Assembly: GCF_002855515.1 (NCBI RefSeq) | Contig: NZ_PKRP01000004.1 | Location: forward strand, 372,001-436,000 | Length of the DNA: 64,000 nt | Direction of reading: 5' to 3' | Source of the DNA: Rhizobium sp. TH135 | Lineage (GTDB): Bacteria; Pseudomonadota; Alphaproteobacteria; Rhizobiales; Rhizobiaceae | Shown: piece after piece, positions 36,176 to 45,673 of the stretch | Layout of the letters: each line of letters starts with the position of its first letter | How positions within the stretch are numbered: position 1 is the first letter of the stretch | The notes under the pieces: model-generated | What the model was told of the DNA's origin: nothing | Database searches by the model: none | What the model saw: the letters and a program-made list of their open reading frames with translations, nothing else | Translations under genes and position numbers: made by a program

Positions 36176-37663
36176 TCAACTCCGTACCAAGCGTGACAGG
36201 TCAGATGGCAGTCGCAGGACGAACGTCGAGCCCTCTCCGAACTGGGAGCGAACGGTGATTTCTCCCCCGAGATTCCGCGCGAGCGAGCGGACATGGGCAA
36301 GACCTATTCCTTCGCCGGACTGGTCTTGCTGACCGGAACGGCGGAAGAGTTCGAAGATGCGTTCGTGGTCCTGTTCTGCAATGCCACGGCCGTTGTCCTC
36401 CACTTCGATCCGAACCATGTGACGCCCTTCGGGGGCGGTTCGGACGGCGAGGGTCAAGGGCCGATCCGGATGCTTGTACTTGATAGCATTGTCGAAAAGG
36501 TTACCGAGAATTTGTTCGACCGAGAGCCGGTCGGTATTGAGGCGAGGGGCCTTGATGTCGAGGTCGATCTTGCCGTCGCTCTCGCTGATCTGGTGATACA
36601 CGCTGTTGGTGATTGTTTCCAGCAATGGCTGCAGTTCCACGATTTCGGGCTTGAGCTGGCGTCGCCCGTCGCGTGAAATCTTCAGAATGGCATTGATCAA
36701 GCCGTCCATCTTCTTGGTCGACGAACGAATGAAACCGATGGCTTCCGGCAGATCCTCAGAGGCCGCCAGTCGCGCTTCCCGGATCTGGTCTTCCGACACC
36801 GGCTTGCCATCGTTCAGCACATAAGTCTGCAGGGCTTTCAGCGAAGCGTCCAGTTCGGCAGTGAAACCCATGATGTTGACGAGCGGCGCCCGCAGGTCAT
36901 GCGTGACGATGTAGGCAAAACGCTGGATTTCCTGGTTGGCCTGCATGAGGTCTTCGGTGCGCTCGGCGACGCGTGCTTCGAGGCCCTGGTTGAGCAGTTC
37001 GACTTCGCGTCTCGAAGACGCCAATGCGCGCACATGCTGCGCTACCACCAGAATTGCCCCGCCCATCACGGCAATGATCGCGATGCCCCCGCCGATCGTG
37101 ATCCACTGCAATTGCTGCGTCGCCGACAGCTGGGCTTCCGTCCCGCTGTCGACATTGGCGTCGGAGAGTTCCTTGAAATCATCCAGCATCTCGCGGATGT
37201 CGTTCATCAGTTCGCGGCCGACATCGCTCTGGACCAGTTCGATCGCCTGGTCCTGCTCGCCGCTGCGCACGAGATTGATCGCCTGCCCCATCTCCGCGAG
37301 CTTGCCCCGGACCTTGTCGCGCAGGGCGTCCATCTGCTGCGCCTTGATCGGGCGATCTTTCACGGCGAGCGCCAGTGCTTCCACGTCGTCGCGAATTTCG
37401 CTTGCAGCGCCTTCATAGGGTTGCAGGAACAATTCGTCGCTGGTGATGACAAAGCCGCGCTGCCCTGTCTCGGCATCGGTCAGCTTTTGCATCAGATTGG
37501 CCGCCATGCGGCGGATGTTACGTTCTTGCAGAATGTAGTCGAAGGTCGAGCGTGTACGCTCGACGAGACCCAAGGTCGCGACGATGATCCCGATGAGAAT
37601 TCCGGTGCCGATCAGGAGGAAGAGCAGCGTGGACCGGACGAAACCGGTTTGGGTGGCGGACAT
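36176..37663 (-). CDS. CHASE3-domain sensor histidine kinase
   Basis: A 495-residue membrane kinase. Transmembrane segment 1 is about residues 11-33, a periplasmic CHASE3 domain follows (with DAETGQRGFVITSDELFLQPY as its signature), and TM2 lies near 190-213. A coiled-coil linker leads to HisKA with the phosphoacceptor in THDLRAPLVNIMGF and HATPase_c with NLFDNAIKYKHPDRP and GEGIGLAHVRSLA. It heads a three-gene set with a CheY-like regulator and a receiver-kinase. The signal is unknown. The ATG at 37663 starts just before TM1, with GGAGTTCC upstream. Confidence 0.92.
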   Translation of the reverse strand: MSATQTGFVRSTLLFLLIGTGILIGIIVATLGLVERTRSTFDYILQERNIRRMAANLMQKLTDAETGQRGFVITSDELFLQPYEGAASEIRDDVEALALAVKDRPIKAQQMDALRDKVRGKLAEMGQAINLVRSGEQDQAIELVQSDVGRELMNDIREMLDDFKELSDANVDSGTEAQLSATQQLQWITIGGGIAIIAVMGGAILVVAQHVRALASSRREVELLNQGLEARVAERTEDLMQANQEIQRFAYIVTHDLRAPLVNIMGFTAELDASLKALQTYVLNDGKPVSEDQIREARLAASEDLPEAIGFIRSSTKKMDGLINAILKISRDGRRQLKPEIVELQPLLETITNSVYHQISESDGKIDLDIKAPRLNTDRLSVEQILGNLFDNAIKYKHPDRPLTLAVRTAPEGRHMVRIEVEDNGRGIAEQDHERIFELFRRSGQQDQSGEGIGLAHVRSLARNLGGEITVRSQFGEGSTFVLRLPSDLSRLVRS

Positions 37664-37774
37664 GGAACTCCTGAAGGAACAAGAAAAGCGTAACGCCGTT
37701 CCAACGCGGCATTTACGACTTTGTTCCATCGAAAGATCAAGAAAATTTGGTTTACCTGCTGCCGGTTAGGTGGC

Positions 37775-39349
37775 TCAGGACACCTGCACCGCAATGACGA
37801 CCGCAGCCACGGCGATGACCCAGAGTGCCACACGCCCGAGCCTGGTATGCCGCGCCTCGGCCCGGCCGATCCGCTCTGCCGTATCGGCATCAAAACGCAG
37901 GCCTTCTTCGCTCATCCGCACGATTTCGCCATGCAGCTTCTCGGTCTTGGCGGCGATCTCCGGCAGTGCTTCGGCAAGCCTGAGTGCCGCCTTGGCGCCG
38001 TCCTTCAGGTCGGTTGCGATGCGCTTGGGGCCGAGATTGTCGCGGATCCAGTGCGAAACGACTGGCTCGGCGGCCTTCCACATGTTGAAGCGGGGATTGA
38101 GGATGCGCGAAACGCCTTCGACAACGACCATTGTCTTCTGCAGCATCACCAGTTCGGGACGCGTTTCCATGTCGAAGATTTCGGTGACCTCGAACAGGAG
38201 CGTCAGCAGCTTGCCCATCGAGATGGTTTCTGCCGGCTGCCCATGGATCGGCTCGCCAATCGCCCGGATCGCCTGAGCAAAGCTCGCGACATTGTGGTGC
38301 GACGGCACATAGCCCGCCTCGAAATGCACCTCGGCCACGCGCATGTAGTCGCGCGTGATGAAGCCGTAGAGGATCTCGGCGAGGAAGCGCCTTTCCTTCT
38401 TCCCCAGCCGCCCCGCAATGCCCATGTCGACCGCAACGATCATGCCGGTGGGATCGACGAACAGATTGCCGGGATGCATGTCGGCATGGAAGAAGCCGTC
38501 CCGCAGCGTATGGCGCAGGAAGGACTGGATCAGTGTATCGGCGAGTGCATTAAGGTCGTGGCCGGCGGCCCTCAGGCCCTCGACATCCGACATCTTGACG
38601 CCGTCGATCCATTCCATCGTGACCACGTCACGCCCGGTGCGCTCCCAGTCGACCTGCGGCACGCGGAAGCCCGGATCGGCCTTGGTGTTCTCGGCGATCT
38701 CGGACAGCGCTGCCGCCTCAAGCCGAAGATCCATCTCGACCTTGGTGGTCTGCTCGAGCGTCTTCGTCACCTCGACCGGGCGCAGGCGCCGCGAATTGGG
38801 AATGAAGCGCTCCTGCAGACGGGAGACGAGATACATGGCCTCAAGATCGGCGGCGAAACGCTTGCGCACGCCCGGGCGGATGACTTTCACCGCAACCTTA
38901 CGAGGGCCGTCAGGTGTGGCGACCTCGGCCGGATGCACCTGCGCGATTGAGGCTGCAGCGATCGGTTCGCCGAAATGCGTATAGAGTTCGGTGACGGGAC
39001 GACCGAGTGATTCCTGGATCGTTGACCTGGACGCCTCGGTGGGGAAAAAGGCCATCCGATCCTGAAGGCCTGCGAGATCCTCTGCGAAATCCGCACCGAC
39101 GACATCGGGGCGCGTCGCCAGAAACTGGCCGATCTTCACATAGGAGGGGCCGAGCCGTGCCACCGCATTCGCAAGCCTGTCAGAACGCTCCGCCGACTTC
39201 GCCCGGCTGCGCGCAAGCGGTGCAACAGCGGCCTTGGCGATGCCGACGAGCGGCGGCAGACCCTCGGAGGGCAGCGCCGCGACAACACCTTCCCGCACCA
39301 GCACCCAGCCGACCCGCGCCAGGCGGAAATATGCCCCGATCGTGCTCAT
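37775..39349 (-). CDS. ubiB: UbiB, atypical kinase/ATPase for ubiquinone biosynthesis
   Basis: A 524-residue ABC1/ADCK-family protein required for ubiquinone synthesis, once called a hydroxylase but belonging to the protein-kinase-like superfamily. The KxGQ motif is visible as YVKIGQFLATRPDVV, the alanine-rich loop replaces the P-loop (EPIAAASIAQVHPAEV), and FHADMHPGNLF holds the metal-binding residues. A C-terminal hydrophobic helix (VALWVIAVAAVVIAV) anchors it to the membrane. It follows ubiE by 5 bp and forms an operon with it. Confidence 0.96.
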   Translation of the reverse strand: MSTIGAYFRLARVGWVLVREGVVAALPSEGLPPLVGIAKAAVAPLARSRAKSAERSDRLANAVARLGPSYVKIGQFLATRPDVVGADFAEDLAGLQDRMAFFPTEASRSTIQESLGRPVTELYTHFGEPIAAASIAQVHPAEVATPDGPRKVAVKVIRPGVRKRFAADLEAMYLVSRLQERFIPNSRRLRPVEVTKTLEQTTKVEMDLRLEAAALSEIAENTKADPGFRVPQVDWERTGRDVVTMEWIDGVKMSDVEGLRAAGHDLNALADTLIQSFLRHTLRDGFFHADMHPGNLFVDPTGMIVAVDMGIAGRLGKKERRFLAEILYGFITRDYMRVAEVHFEAGYVPSHHNVASFAQAIRAIGEPIHGQPAETISMGKLLTLLFEVTEIFDMETRPELVMLQKTMVVVEGVSRILNPRFNMWKAAEPVVSHWIRDNLGPKRIATDLKDGAKAALRLAEALPEIAAKTEKLHGEIVRMSEEGLRFDADTAERIGRAEARHTRLGRVALWVIAVAAVVIAVQVS

Positions 39350-39354
39350 GCGGC

Positions 39355-40131
39355 TTAGATCTTCCAGCCGGAATGCAGTGCCGCGATGCCACCGGTATAG
39401 TTGGTGAAGCGGACATTGGAGAAGCCCGCGCGCTCGATCATCCGCGCAAAGTCGGGCTGATTGGGGAATTTGCGGATCGATTCCACCAGATACTGGTAGG
39501 GCTCGGCGTCACCGGTGATCATCTTGCCGAAGCGCGGAATCGCATTGAACGACCAGGCATCATAGACCTTGTCGAGCAGCGGCAGCTCCACTTCGGAGAA
39601 TTCCAGCACCAGAAGCCGTCCGCCCCGCTTCAGGACCCGGAAGGCTTCCGACAGCGCCACATCGATATGCGGCACGTTGCGGATGCCGAAGGCGATCGTA
39701 TAGGCGTCGAAGCTGTTGTCCTCGAAGGGCAGGCTTTCGGCATTGGCCTCGACGAAGGTGAGATTGGGCGAGAGCCCCTTCTTCTCTGCGCGTTCAGCAC
39801 CGACCCCAAGCATCGAGCCGTTGATGTCGAGCACGGTCGCATGGGCCAGCCGATTGGAGGCTTCCACAATGCGGAACGCGATGTCGCCCGTGCCGCCGGC
39901 AACATCGAGTACCTTGTAATTGGCATCCTTGCGGGGATTGAGCGAAGCGACCAGCGCATCCTTCCAGACGCGGTGCAGGCCGGCTGACATGACATCGTTC
40001 ATGATGTCATAGCGCTTGGCCACCTTGTGGAAGACATCATTGACCAGGCCCTGCTTTTCCTGCTCGTCGACCTGGCGGAACCCGTAGGAGGTTTCCATGC
40101 CGCCTTCGGCGGAAATGCGGCTTGCAGTCAT
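39355..40131 (-). CDS. ubiE: Ubiquinone/menaquinone C-methyltransferase UbiE
   Basis: A 258-residue SAM-dependent methyltransferase that methylates the ring carbon of demethoxyubiquinol intermediates. [42 protein letters not shown] is the family signature region (cited in part). SAM motif I is [12 protein letters not shown], and the end is [16 protein letters not shown]. It is divergent from mutM across 137 bp and leads the ubiE-ubiB operon. Confidence 0.97.
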   Translation of the reverse strand: MTASRISAEGGMETSYGFRQVDEQEKQGLVNDVFHKVAKRYDIMNDVMSAGLHRVWKDALVASLNPRKDANYKVLDVAGGTGDIAFRIVEASNRLAHATVLDINGSMLGVGAERAEKKGLSPNLTFVEANAESLPFEDNSFDAYTIAFGIRNVPHIDVALSEAFRVLKRGGRLLVLEFSEVELPLLDKVYDAWSFNAIPRFGKMITGDAEPYQYLVESIRKFPNQPDFARMIERAGFSNVRFTNYTGGIAALHSGWKI

Positions 40132-40220
40132 CGGTTCACTCCACGTAACGGAACGGTCGGCAGACCATAGCGAAAAGGCTTCCGACGCGCTATCTGCGCA
40201 GAAGAAGCCGAAGGCTGGCT

Positions 40221-40232
40221 GGTCTATAGACC
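40221..40232. promoter_or_regulatory. Perfect palindrome in the ubiE-mutM divergent region
   Basis: GGTCTATAGACC is a perfect 12-bp palindrome, 37 bp before the mutM ATG and 90 bp before ubiE. It may be an operator or contain a -10-like TATAGA. Function is unknown. Confidence 0.35.
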
Positions 40233-40268
40233 TTTAAAGAAGCGGTTCAAACAGAAAGATGGGCTGAA

Positions 40269-41159
40269 ATGCCGGAATTGCCAGAGGTAGAGACGGTACG
40301 TCGCGGCTTGGCGCCGACAATGGAAGGCGCGCGGCTCAGGCGCCTGGAGCTGCGCCGCCCTGATCTGCGCTTCCCTCTGCCGCGCGATTTTGCCGCAAGG
40401 GTCGAGGGGCGCCGGATCGAGGCCCTGTCGCGCCGTGCGAAATATCTGCTCATCGACCTTGAGGATGACCTGACCGTGATCGCCCATCTCGGCATGTCCG
40501 GCTCGTTTCGTATCGAGGCAGGAGCCGTGGTGGAGGCGCCCGGCGTCTTCCACCACGAGCGTAGCAAGGACGAAAAGCACGACCACGTCGTCTTCCATCT
40601 GGACGGGGCCGATGGCCCGGTCCGTGTCATCTATAATGACCCGCGCCGTTTCGGCTTCATGGAGCTGATGGCCCGATCCGAACTCGACACCTATCCCGCC
40701 TTCCGCGATTTAGGTCCCGAGCCTGTCGGCAATATGCTGTCCGCCGAATATCTCGCCACGCGGTTTGCCGGCCGCAGCCAGCCGTTGAAGGGCGCTCTGC
40801 TCGACCAGAAAGTGATCGCCGGTCTCGGCAATATCTATGTTTGCGAAGCGCTCTGGCGCTCGCATCTGTCGCCAACCCGCAAGGTAGCGACCCTGGTGAC
40901 GGCAAAGGGCAAGCCTAAGGCGGAGCTGGCGCTGCTGACCCAGTCTATCCGCGACGTCATCGTCGATGCGATCCAGGCGGGCGGCTCGTCGCTGCGCGAC
41001 CACATCCAGGCGGATGGCACGCTCGGTTACTTCCAGCATTCCTTCCGCGCCTATGACCGCGAGGGCGAGCCCTGCCTGACCGATGGTTGTGGGGGTACCG
41101 TCGAAAGGATAGTTCAATCCGGCCGCTCGACATTCTATTGTAGCCGCTGCCAGAAATAA
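40269..41159 (+). CDS. mutM: Formamidopyrimidine-DNA glycosylase MutM (Fpg)
   Basis: A 296-residue base-excision-repair enzyme removing 8-oxoguanine and ring-opened purines. The catalytic N-terminal proline follows Met in [14 protein letters not shown]. The helix-two-turn-helix region includes [20 protein letters not shown]. The C-terminal zinc finger has cysteines at CLTDGC and FYCSRCQK. This pattern separates Fpg from endonuclease VIII. It is followed after 30 bp by an enoyl-CoA hydratase gene on the same strand. Confidence 0.97.
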   Translation: MPELPEVETVRRGLAPTMEGARLRRLELRRPDLRFPLPRDFAARVEGRRIEALSRRAKYLLIDLEDDLTVIAHLGMSGSFRIEAGAVVEAPGVFHHERSKDEKHDHVVFHLDGADGPVRVIYNDPRRFGFMELMARSELDTYPAFRDLGPEPVGNMLSAEYLATRFAGRSQPLKGALLDQKVIAGLGNIYVCEALWRSHLSPTRKVATLVTAKGKPKAELALLTQSIRDVIVDAIQAGGSSLRDHIQADGTLGYFQHSFRAYDREGEPCLTDGCGGTVERIVQSGRSTFYCSRCQK

Positions 41160-41189
41160 GGCCTCTGAGGCCACACAAGGGAGGACGCC

Positions 41190-41963
41190 ATGTCATTTGA
41201 AACCCTGCTGATGGAACGCCGTGACCGTGTGGCGCTTGTCACGCTGAACCGGCCCCAGGCGTTGAACGCCCTGAACTCGACCGTGATGCGCGAGCTTCGC
41301 CAGCTCCTGGCCGAGCTGCAGGCAGATGCAAGCGTGGGTGCTGTCGTGATCACCGGGTCGGAAAAGGCCTTTGCCGCTGGCGCTGATATCAAGGAAATGC
41401 AGTCGCTTGAGTTCGTCGACGCCTATACCGGCGGCTTCATTGGCGGCTGGGACGAGATCGCCGGCTTCCGCAAGCCGCTGATTGCCGCTGTGTCCGGCTT
41501 TGCGCTGGGCGGGGGCTGCGAGCTCGCCATGATGTGCGATTTCATCATCGCCTCCAAAACCGCAAAGTTCGGCCAGCCAGAGATCACACTCGGCATCATC
41601 CCCGGCATGGGTGGCTCGCAGCGGCTCACGCATGCGGTCGGCAAGGCCAAGGCCATGGATCTCTGCCTCACGGGTCGCATGATGGATGCGACCGAAGCCG
41701 AGAGCGCCGGCCTCGTCGCCCGCGTGGTCGAGCCAGAGCGTCTTCTCGATGAGGCGCTGGAAGCGGCCGCCAAGATCGCGTCTTTCTCCCTGCCGTCAGT
41801 CATGATGGCCAAGGAGGCGGTCAATCGCGCCTTCGAGCAGACCTTGGCCGAAGGGCTGCGTTCCGAGCGCAGGCTTTTCCATTCGCTCTTCGCCACCGAA
41901 GACCAGAAGGAGGGCATGGCGGCCTTTGTCGAGAAGCGGAAACCCGCCTTCAAGAACAGGTAG
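41190..41963 (+). CDS. Enoyl-CoA hydratase
   Basis: A 257-residue crotonase-family enzyme. The oxyanion-hole motif is [14 protein letters not shown] and the second is [38 protein letters not shown] (cited in part), carrying the two catalytic glutamates of true enoyl-CoA hydratases. It hydrates trans-2-enoyl-CoA in fatty-acid or amino-acid degradation. GGGAGG lies before the ATG. A mutM-echA-rpsT order is, as far as I recall, common in Rhizobiaceae. It ends five bases before a palindromic element. Confidence 0.93.
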   Translation: MSFETLLMERRDRVALVTLNRPQALNALNSTVMRELRQLLAELQADASVGAVVITGSEKAFAAGADIKEMQSLEFVDAYTGGFIGGWDEIAGFRKPLIAAVSGFALGGGCELAMMCDFIIASKTAKFGQPEITLGIIPGMGGSQRLTHAVGKAKAMDLCLTGRMMDATEAESAGLVARVVEPERLLDEALEAAAKIASFSLPSVMMAKEAVNRAFEQTLAEGLRSERRLFHSLFATEDQKEGMAAFVEKRKPAFKNR

Positions 41964-41969
41964 GCGTGA

Positions 41970-42019
41970 TACCAAAGTCACGGATCTGTTCGCATCGCTT
42001 CCAATCCGTGACTTTGGTA
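41970..42019. repeat. Short palindromic element with TACCAA ends
   Basis: A perfect 16-bp inverted repeat (TACCAAAGTCACGGAT at 41970-41985 with its complement at 42004-42019) flanks an 18-base loop. It lies 6 bp past the enoyl-CoA hydratase stop. No T-run follows. Its outer bases TACCAA(A)GT resemble those of the large element at 47-308. It could be a terminator, a repeat element, or both. Confidence 0.6.
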
Positions 42020-42050
42020 CAGGGACGGCGCGTTATCTGCAGAATCCGCG

Positions 42051-42079
42051 TTGACGCATTCCCGCTTTCCCGCTATATG
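42051..42079 (+). promoter_or_regulatory. Sigma-70-type promoter of rpsT
   Basis: TTGACG and TATATG are separated by exactly 17 bp, a strong housekeeping promoter match. Transcription would begin near 42086 and leave a leader of about 120 nt before rpsT. Confidence 0.75.
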
Positions 42080-42205
42080 CCCGCCCACGGTTGGGAAAGC
42101 CGATGCGCTTTTCCCATGAAACAGCTCCCCATGTGCTGGTATGGCAGGTCGCAACGACCCGACGCGGCGATGGTGGGCTTTGGTTTGAATTCGAGAGAGG
42201 CATCT

Positions 42206-42472
42206 ATGGCCAATACAGCTTCGGCGAAGAAGGCGACCCGCAAGATCGCTGCCCGTACTGCAGTCAACAAGGCTCGTCGTTCGCGGGTCCGTGGTTTCAT
42301 CCGCAAGGTCGAGGAAGCCATCGCTTCCGGCGACGCAGCGGTTGCCAAGGACGCCCTCCAGGCTGCTCAGCCGGAGATCCAGCGCGCCGCCACCAAGGGC
42401 GTGGTTCACGCCAACACGGCATCGCGCAAGATCTCGCGTCTGGCCGCTCGTGTGAAGGCCCTGGCTGTCTAA
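42206..42472 (+). CDS. rpsT: 30S ribosomal protein S20
   Basis: An 88-residue basic, helical protein of standard length that binds 16S rRNA early in 30S assembly. It starts [17 protein letters not shown], ends with the conserved [10 protein letters not shown], and contains about 30% Lys/Arg plus Ala. GAGAGAGG lies six bases before the ATG, fixing this start over the long in-frame upstream extension. It is monocistronic, with its own promoter and terminator. Confidence 0.97.
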   Translation: MANTASAKKATRKIAARTAVNKARRSRVRGFIRKVEEAIASGDAAVAKDALQAAQPEIQRAATKGVVHANTASRKISRLAARVKALAV

Positions 42473-42499
42473 TTTAAGACACCTTTTCGACAAATTCTG

Positions 42500-42527
42500 A
42501 AGAGCCTGGCGTTGAGCCGGGCTTTTT
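42500..42527 (+). terminator. Rho-independent terminator of rpsT
   Basis: AGCCTGGC pairs with GCCGGGCT (one G-U pair) around GTTGA, followed by TTTTT, 30 bp after the rpsT stop. Confidence 0.88.
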
Positions 42528-43270
42528 GTCGTTTCCGCTGCATCTTACCGGAAATTGATGTTTTAGTGCTTTCTGCTGCACTGCATCTTGTCAGTCCGGT
42601 GACATAAAAAATCATTATAATTCAATAGGTTCAGGGAGGTGCCTTGTTCCATCGCCACTTCACCCTGGGGGAAGTTGGCCCCCTTGTGAGTCAAGAGAAA
42701 TTTTATTTTTTCGCTTTGCGAGAGGCCCATTTTGTGCCCGTTTGGGAATCTCCTTGATTCAAAAGCGATTCTTTTTCGGCCGAATGTGACGCAAAAATGA
42801 AGTACGAAGAGTCAATGGTCGAAGCGCCCGATAGCCTAAAAATCGGTGTTGATCTTCACATTTGATCCTGCCTTAATGTGTCTCAGCAAAGGGCGAGGGA
42901 CTAGCCCGAAACGACGGTCTGAACGGCAGCAATGCCCACAAGACAAGTCGCCTTTGCCGGAGCGGAGTGTTTCCATTCCGTTTTCTCATAAAGTAATCGG
43001 CGTTGCATCGGAGACGTAGCCGTTTCCGCGCGATGACGATTTGTGTCTTGTCTGCAGTGTTGCAGACCGGGCCGGTAAATGTCGAGCCGCATGTCGAGGA
43101 TGTGGTTTGTGCATATGGAGCGACCAGCGCCGTGAGGGAGGCGAGGGGCAAGTCATGCAGGCGCTTTTGGCTGAAGCGCTGACGTGACGCGTTCGGGGAC
43201 CGTCGATCCGTTCGGATCGACTTGAGATGAAGCGGCTGTCGGACGGCGATAGAAACGCCCGGCGCCTGGA
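42528..43270. other. Long rpsT-dnaA intergenic region with GANTC cluster
   Basis: Together with the rpsT terminator this is nearly 800 bp without a convincing gene. It is AT-rich between about 42600 and 42870. Five GANTC sites occur within 126 bp: 42688, 42746, 42756, 42767 and 42809. GTCGATCCG-TT-CGGATCGAC is a perfect dyad at 43202-43221, 50 bp before dnaA. I see no cluster of TTATCCACA-type DnaA boxes, so I do not call an origin here. It most likely holds the regulated dnaA promoter and a long leader. Confidence 0.55.
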
Positions 43271-44842
43271 ATGAATTTGGAAGGCGGCAACATGCATATG
43301 AACTCTATGACGGCCGGTGCATTGGCGAACGGGGACAATGCACATTCGGCGCTCGGCGCCACGTGCTCCGAAGGAGCAGGAGAGAACGCCGATATGAAGC
43401 ATAACGATCTCTTTGACCGCTTCAGCAAGCGACTGAAGGCCCAGGTCGGGGTCGACGTCTACCAGAGCTGGTTTGGACGCTTGAAGCTCCATTCCGCATC
43501 GAAGAGCGTGGTGCGCCTGACGGTACCCACCACTTTTCTGAAGTCGTGGATCAACAACCGTTACCTCGATCTCATCACATCGATCTTCCAGGCCGAGGAT
43601 CCGTCGATCCTCAAGGTCGAGATCATGGTGCGCAGCGCAAGCCGCAGCACCCGTGGTCCGCAGGCCGAAGATCGTCCCGCCGGCACCGAGGCGGCACAGC
43701 CCGCAGCCGTCCGCAAGTCCGGCCCACAGTCGATCGGCCAGATCGCAACCCCGCAGGTCTCCTCCTCCGGCACCACCGCGCGCAGCCAGAGCGGTCCGCT
43801 CTTCGGTTCGCCGCTGGACAGCCGCTACACCTTTGACGGCTTCGTCGAAGGCGCGTCCAACCGCGTGGCGCTCGCAGCCGCCAAGACGATCGCGGAAGCC
43901 GGCGCTGGCGCCGTGCGCTTCAACCCGCTCTTCATCCATTCCTCGGTTGGTCTCGGCAAGACGCACCTGCTGCAGGCGATCGCCAATGCTGCGGTTCACA
44001 GCCCGCGCCAGCCGCGCGTTGTCTACCTGACCGCCGAATACTTCATGTGGCGTTTCGCAACCGCGATCCGCGACAATGATGCCCTGACGCTGAAGGACTC
44101 GCTACGCAACATCGACCTCCTGATCATCGACGACATGCAGTTCCTGCAGGGTAAGATGATCCAGCACGAATTCTGCCATCTGCTCAACATGCTTCTCGAC
44201 AGCGCCAAGCAGGTCGTCGTTGCCGCCGACCGCGCGCCCTGGGAGCTGGAATCGCTCGATCCGCGCGTTCGTTCGCGTCTCCAGGGTGGCGTTGCCATCG
44301 AGATGGAAGCGCCCGACTACGACATGCGCCTCGACATGATGAAATCGCGCCTGGACGTTGTCCGCAAGGACGATCCGTCGATCGATATCCCTGCTGACAT
44401 CCTGGAACACGTTGCGCGCAACATCACCAGCAGCGGCCGTGATCTGGAAGGCGCCTTCAACCAGCTCCTCTTCCGTCGCTCATTCGAGCCGAACCTGTCG
44501 ATCGAACGCGTCGACGAACTGCTCGCTCACCTTGTCGGTGCCGGTGACCAGAAGCGCGTGCGCATTGAAGACATCCAGCGCGTCGTGGCCCGTCATTACA
44601 ACGTGTCGCGTCAGGAACTGGTGTCGAACCGCCGCACCCGCGTTATCGTCAAGCCGCGCCAGATCGCCATGTATCTGTCGAAGACGCTGACCCCGCGCTC
44701 CTTCCCGGAGATCGGCCGTCGCTTCGGCGGACGCGACCACACGACCGTACTGCATGCCGTGCGCAAGATCGAAGAACTGATCTCGGCCGACCAGAAGCTG
44801 TCGCAGGAAATCGAGCTGCTGCGCCGCCTGATCAACGAGTAA
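43271..44842 (+). CDS. dnaA: Chromosomal replication initiator DnaA
   Basis: A 523-residue initiator. Domain I starts at about residue 43 ([18 protein letters not shown]), and a variable linker spans about 120-180. The AAA+ domain has Walker [11 protein letters not shown] (about 223-232) and Walker [11 protein letters not shown] (about 283-292). The C-terminal domain IV carries the DnaA-box-binding helix [19 protein letters not shown]. The first 40 residues are an extension beyond E. coli DnaA; rhizobial DnaA proteins often have one, but the true start could be the later Met42. The ribosome-binding site is weak (CTGGA). Confidence 0.96.
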   Translation: MNLEGGNMHMNSMTAGALANGDNAHSALGATCSEGAGENADMKHNDLFDRFSKRLKAQVGVDVYQSWFGRLKLHSASKSVVRLTVPTTFLKSWINNRYLDLITSIFQAEDPSILKVEIMVRSASRSTRGPQAEDRPAGTEAAQPAAVRKSGPQSIGQIATPQVSSSGTTARSQSGPLFGSPLDSRYTFDGFVEGASNRVALAAAKTIAEAGAGAVRFNPLFIHSSVGLGKTHLLQAIANAAVHSPRQPRVVYLTAEYFMWRFATAIRDNDALTLKDSLRNIDLLIIDDMQFLQGKMIQHEFCHLLNMLLDSAKQVVVAADRAPWELESLDPRVRSRLQGGVAIEMEAPDYDMRLDMMKSRLDVVRKDDPSIDIPADILEHVARNITSSGRDLEGAFNQLLFRRSFEPNLSIERVDELLAHLVGAGDQKRVRIEDIQRVVARHYNVSRQELVSNRRTRVIVKPRQIAMYLSKTLTPRSFPEIGRRFGGRDHTTVLHAVRKIEELISADQKLSQEIELLRRLINE

Positions 44843-44863
44843 GCGACCAGTCGCAGAGATATA

Positions 44864-44904
44864 GGCCACCGCGATCCCTGAATATGGGCTCGCGGTGGCC
44901 TTTT
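44864..44904 (+). terminator. Rho-independent terminator of dnaA
   Basis: GGCCACCGCGA pairs with TCGCGGTGGCC (11 bp) and is followed by TTTT, 21 bp past the dnaA stop. It sits between convergent genes. Confidence 0.85.
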
Positions 44905-44921
44905 CGTATCCGGATATGGGG

Positions 44922-45659
44922 TCAGGCGCGGGCGATCGCGATGATCTCGGGGCTGGTTGCCGAATAGGGCGTACCATCCCACCAGCCGAGAAGCTCAACC
45001 TCGCCGAATCCCGCAGCGGAGAGCAGGCCCCGGATGGTTTCCACCGGCGCAAACCTCAGCCGGCTCTCGCTGACCAGGGTCTCGCTGGTGGCTTCGATCG
45101 TGAAGACCGCATCGAAGGTCACGTGCTCACCCTCGACATCCTTGATCTGGTAATAGACGTCGACCGTCCCGATGCCGTCGATGACCTGCTGTTCGCGTGT
45201 CTTCTCCCGCGTCCAGTCTTGCGAGGCTTTGTCTTGCGGATTGCGGCTTTCAAGGATCAGCCTGCCGCCCGGCACCATGTGCCGGTGAATGTTGCGCAAG
45301 GCAGCCAGGGTTTCGGCATCGTCGAGAAAGACCTGGAAGACATGACCCGTCATGATGGCGAGGTCGAAACGATCGGGAAGCGTAAACTCGGCAGCGGGTG
45401 CCTGAACCCACTCGACCTTGCTTTCCCTGTCCTTCGCCCGCGCGACTTGCAACATGCCGTGTGCCGGATCGACGCCGGTGACTGTGTGGCCGCGGTTTGC
45501 CAGACGCAGCGTCACCGATCCCGTGCCGCATCCGATGTCGAGCACGCGGCAGGGAGTCTTGATGAAATTCTCGTAGAAATCGCCGTCTTCACCATGATGG
45601 TTGAAGGCGTCATAGAGGCGGGCCATGTCGAAACGAGCAAAGGCTGGATCGACCGGCAT
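44922..45659 (-). CDS. Class I SAM-dependent methyltransferase
   Basis: A 245-residue methyltransferase with motif I VLDIGCGTGSVTLRLANRGH at about residues 39-58 and an acidic VTGVDPAHGML after it. The remaining region has LAIMTGHVFQVFLDD. It resembles small-molecule methyltransferases of the ubiquinone/trans-aconitate type; the substrate cannot be told. It lies 14 bp downstream of hemW on the same strand, so it is probably the last gene of the rdgB-hemW transcript. Confidence 0.85.
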   Translation of the reverse strand: MPVDPAFARFDMARLYDAFNHHGEDGDFYENFIKTPCRVLDIGCGTGSVTLRLANRGHTVTGVDPAHGMLQVARAKDRESKVEWVQAPAAEFTLPDRFDLAIMTGHVFQVFLDDAETLAALRNIHRHMVPGGRLILESRNPQDKASQDWTREKTREQQVIDGIGTVDVYYQIKDVEGEHVTFDAVFTIEATSETLVSESRLRFAPVETIRGLLSAAGFGEVELLGWWDGTPYSATSPEIIAIARA

Positions 45660-45673
45660 CGTCTCTCACTCCC

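Noticed and set aside
37721..38950. 409-codon plus-strand frame opposite ubiB
   Set aside because: Antisense shadow; ubiB motifs are intact on the minus strand.
42640..42760. 38-codon TTG-start frame after GGGAGG in the rpsT-dnaA gap
   Set aside because: The ribosome-binding site looks good, but the peptide has no recognisable feature and the region is better explained as dnaA regulatory DNA.
42473..43270. Replication origin next to dnaA
   Set aside because: No cluster of TTATCCACA-like boxes was seen, and in Rhizobiales the origin is usually near hemE rather than at dnaA. The GANTC cluster is reported instead.
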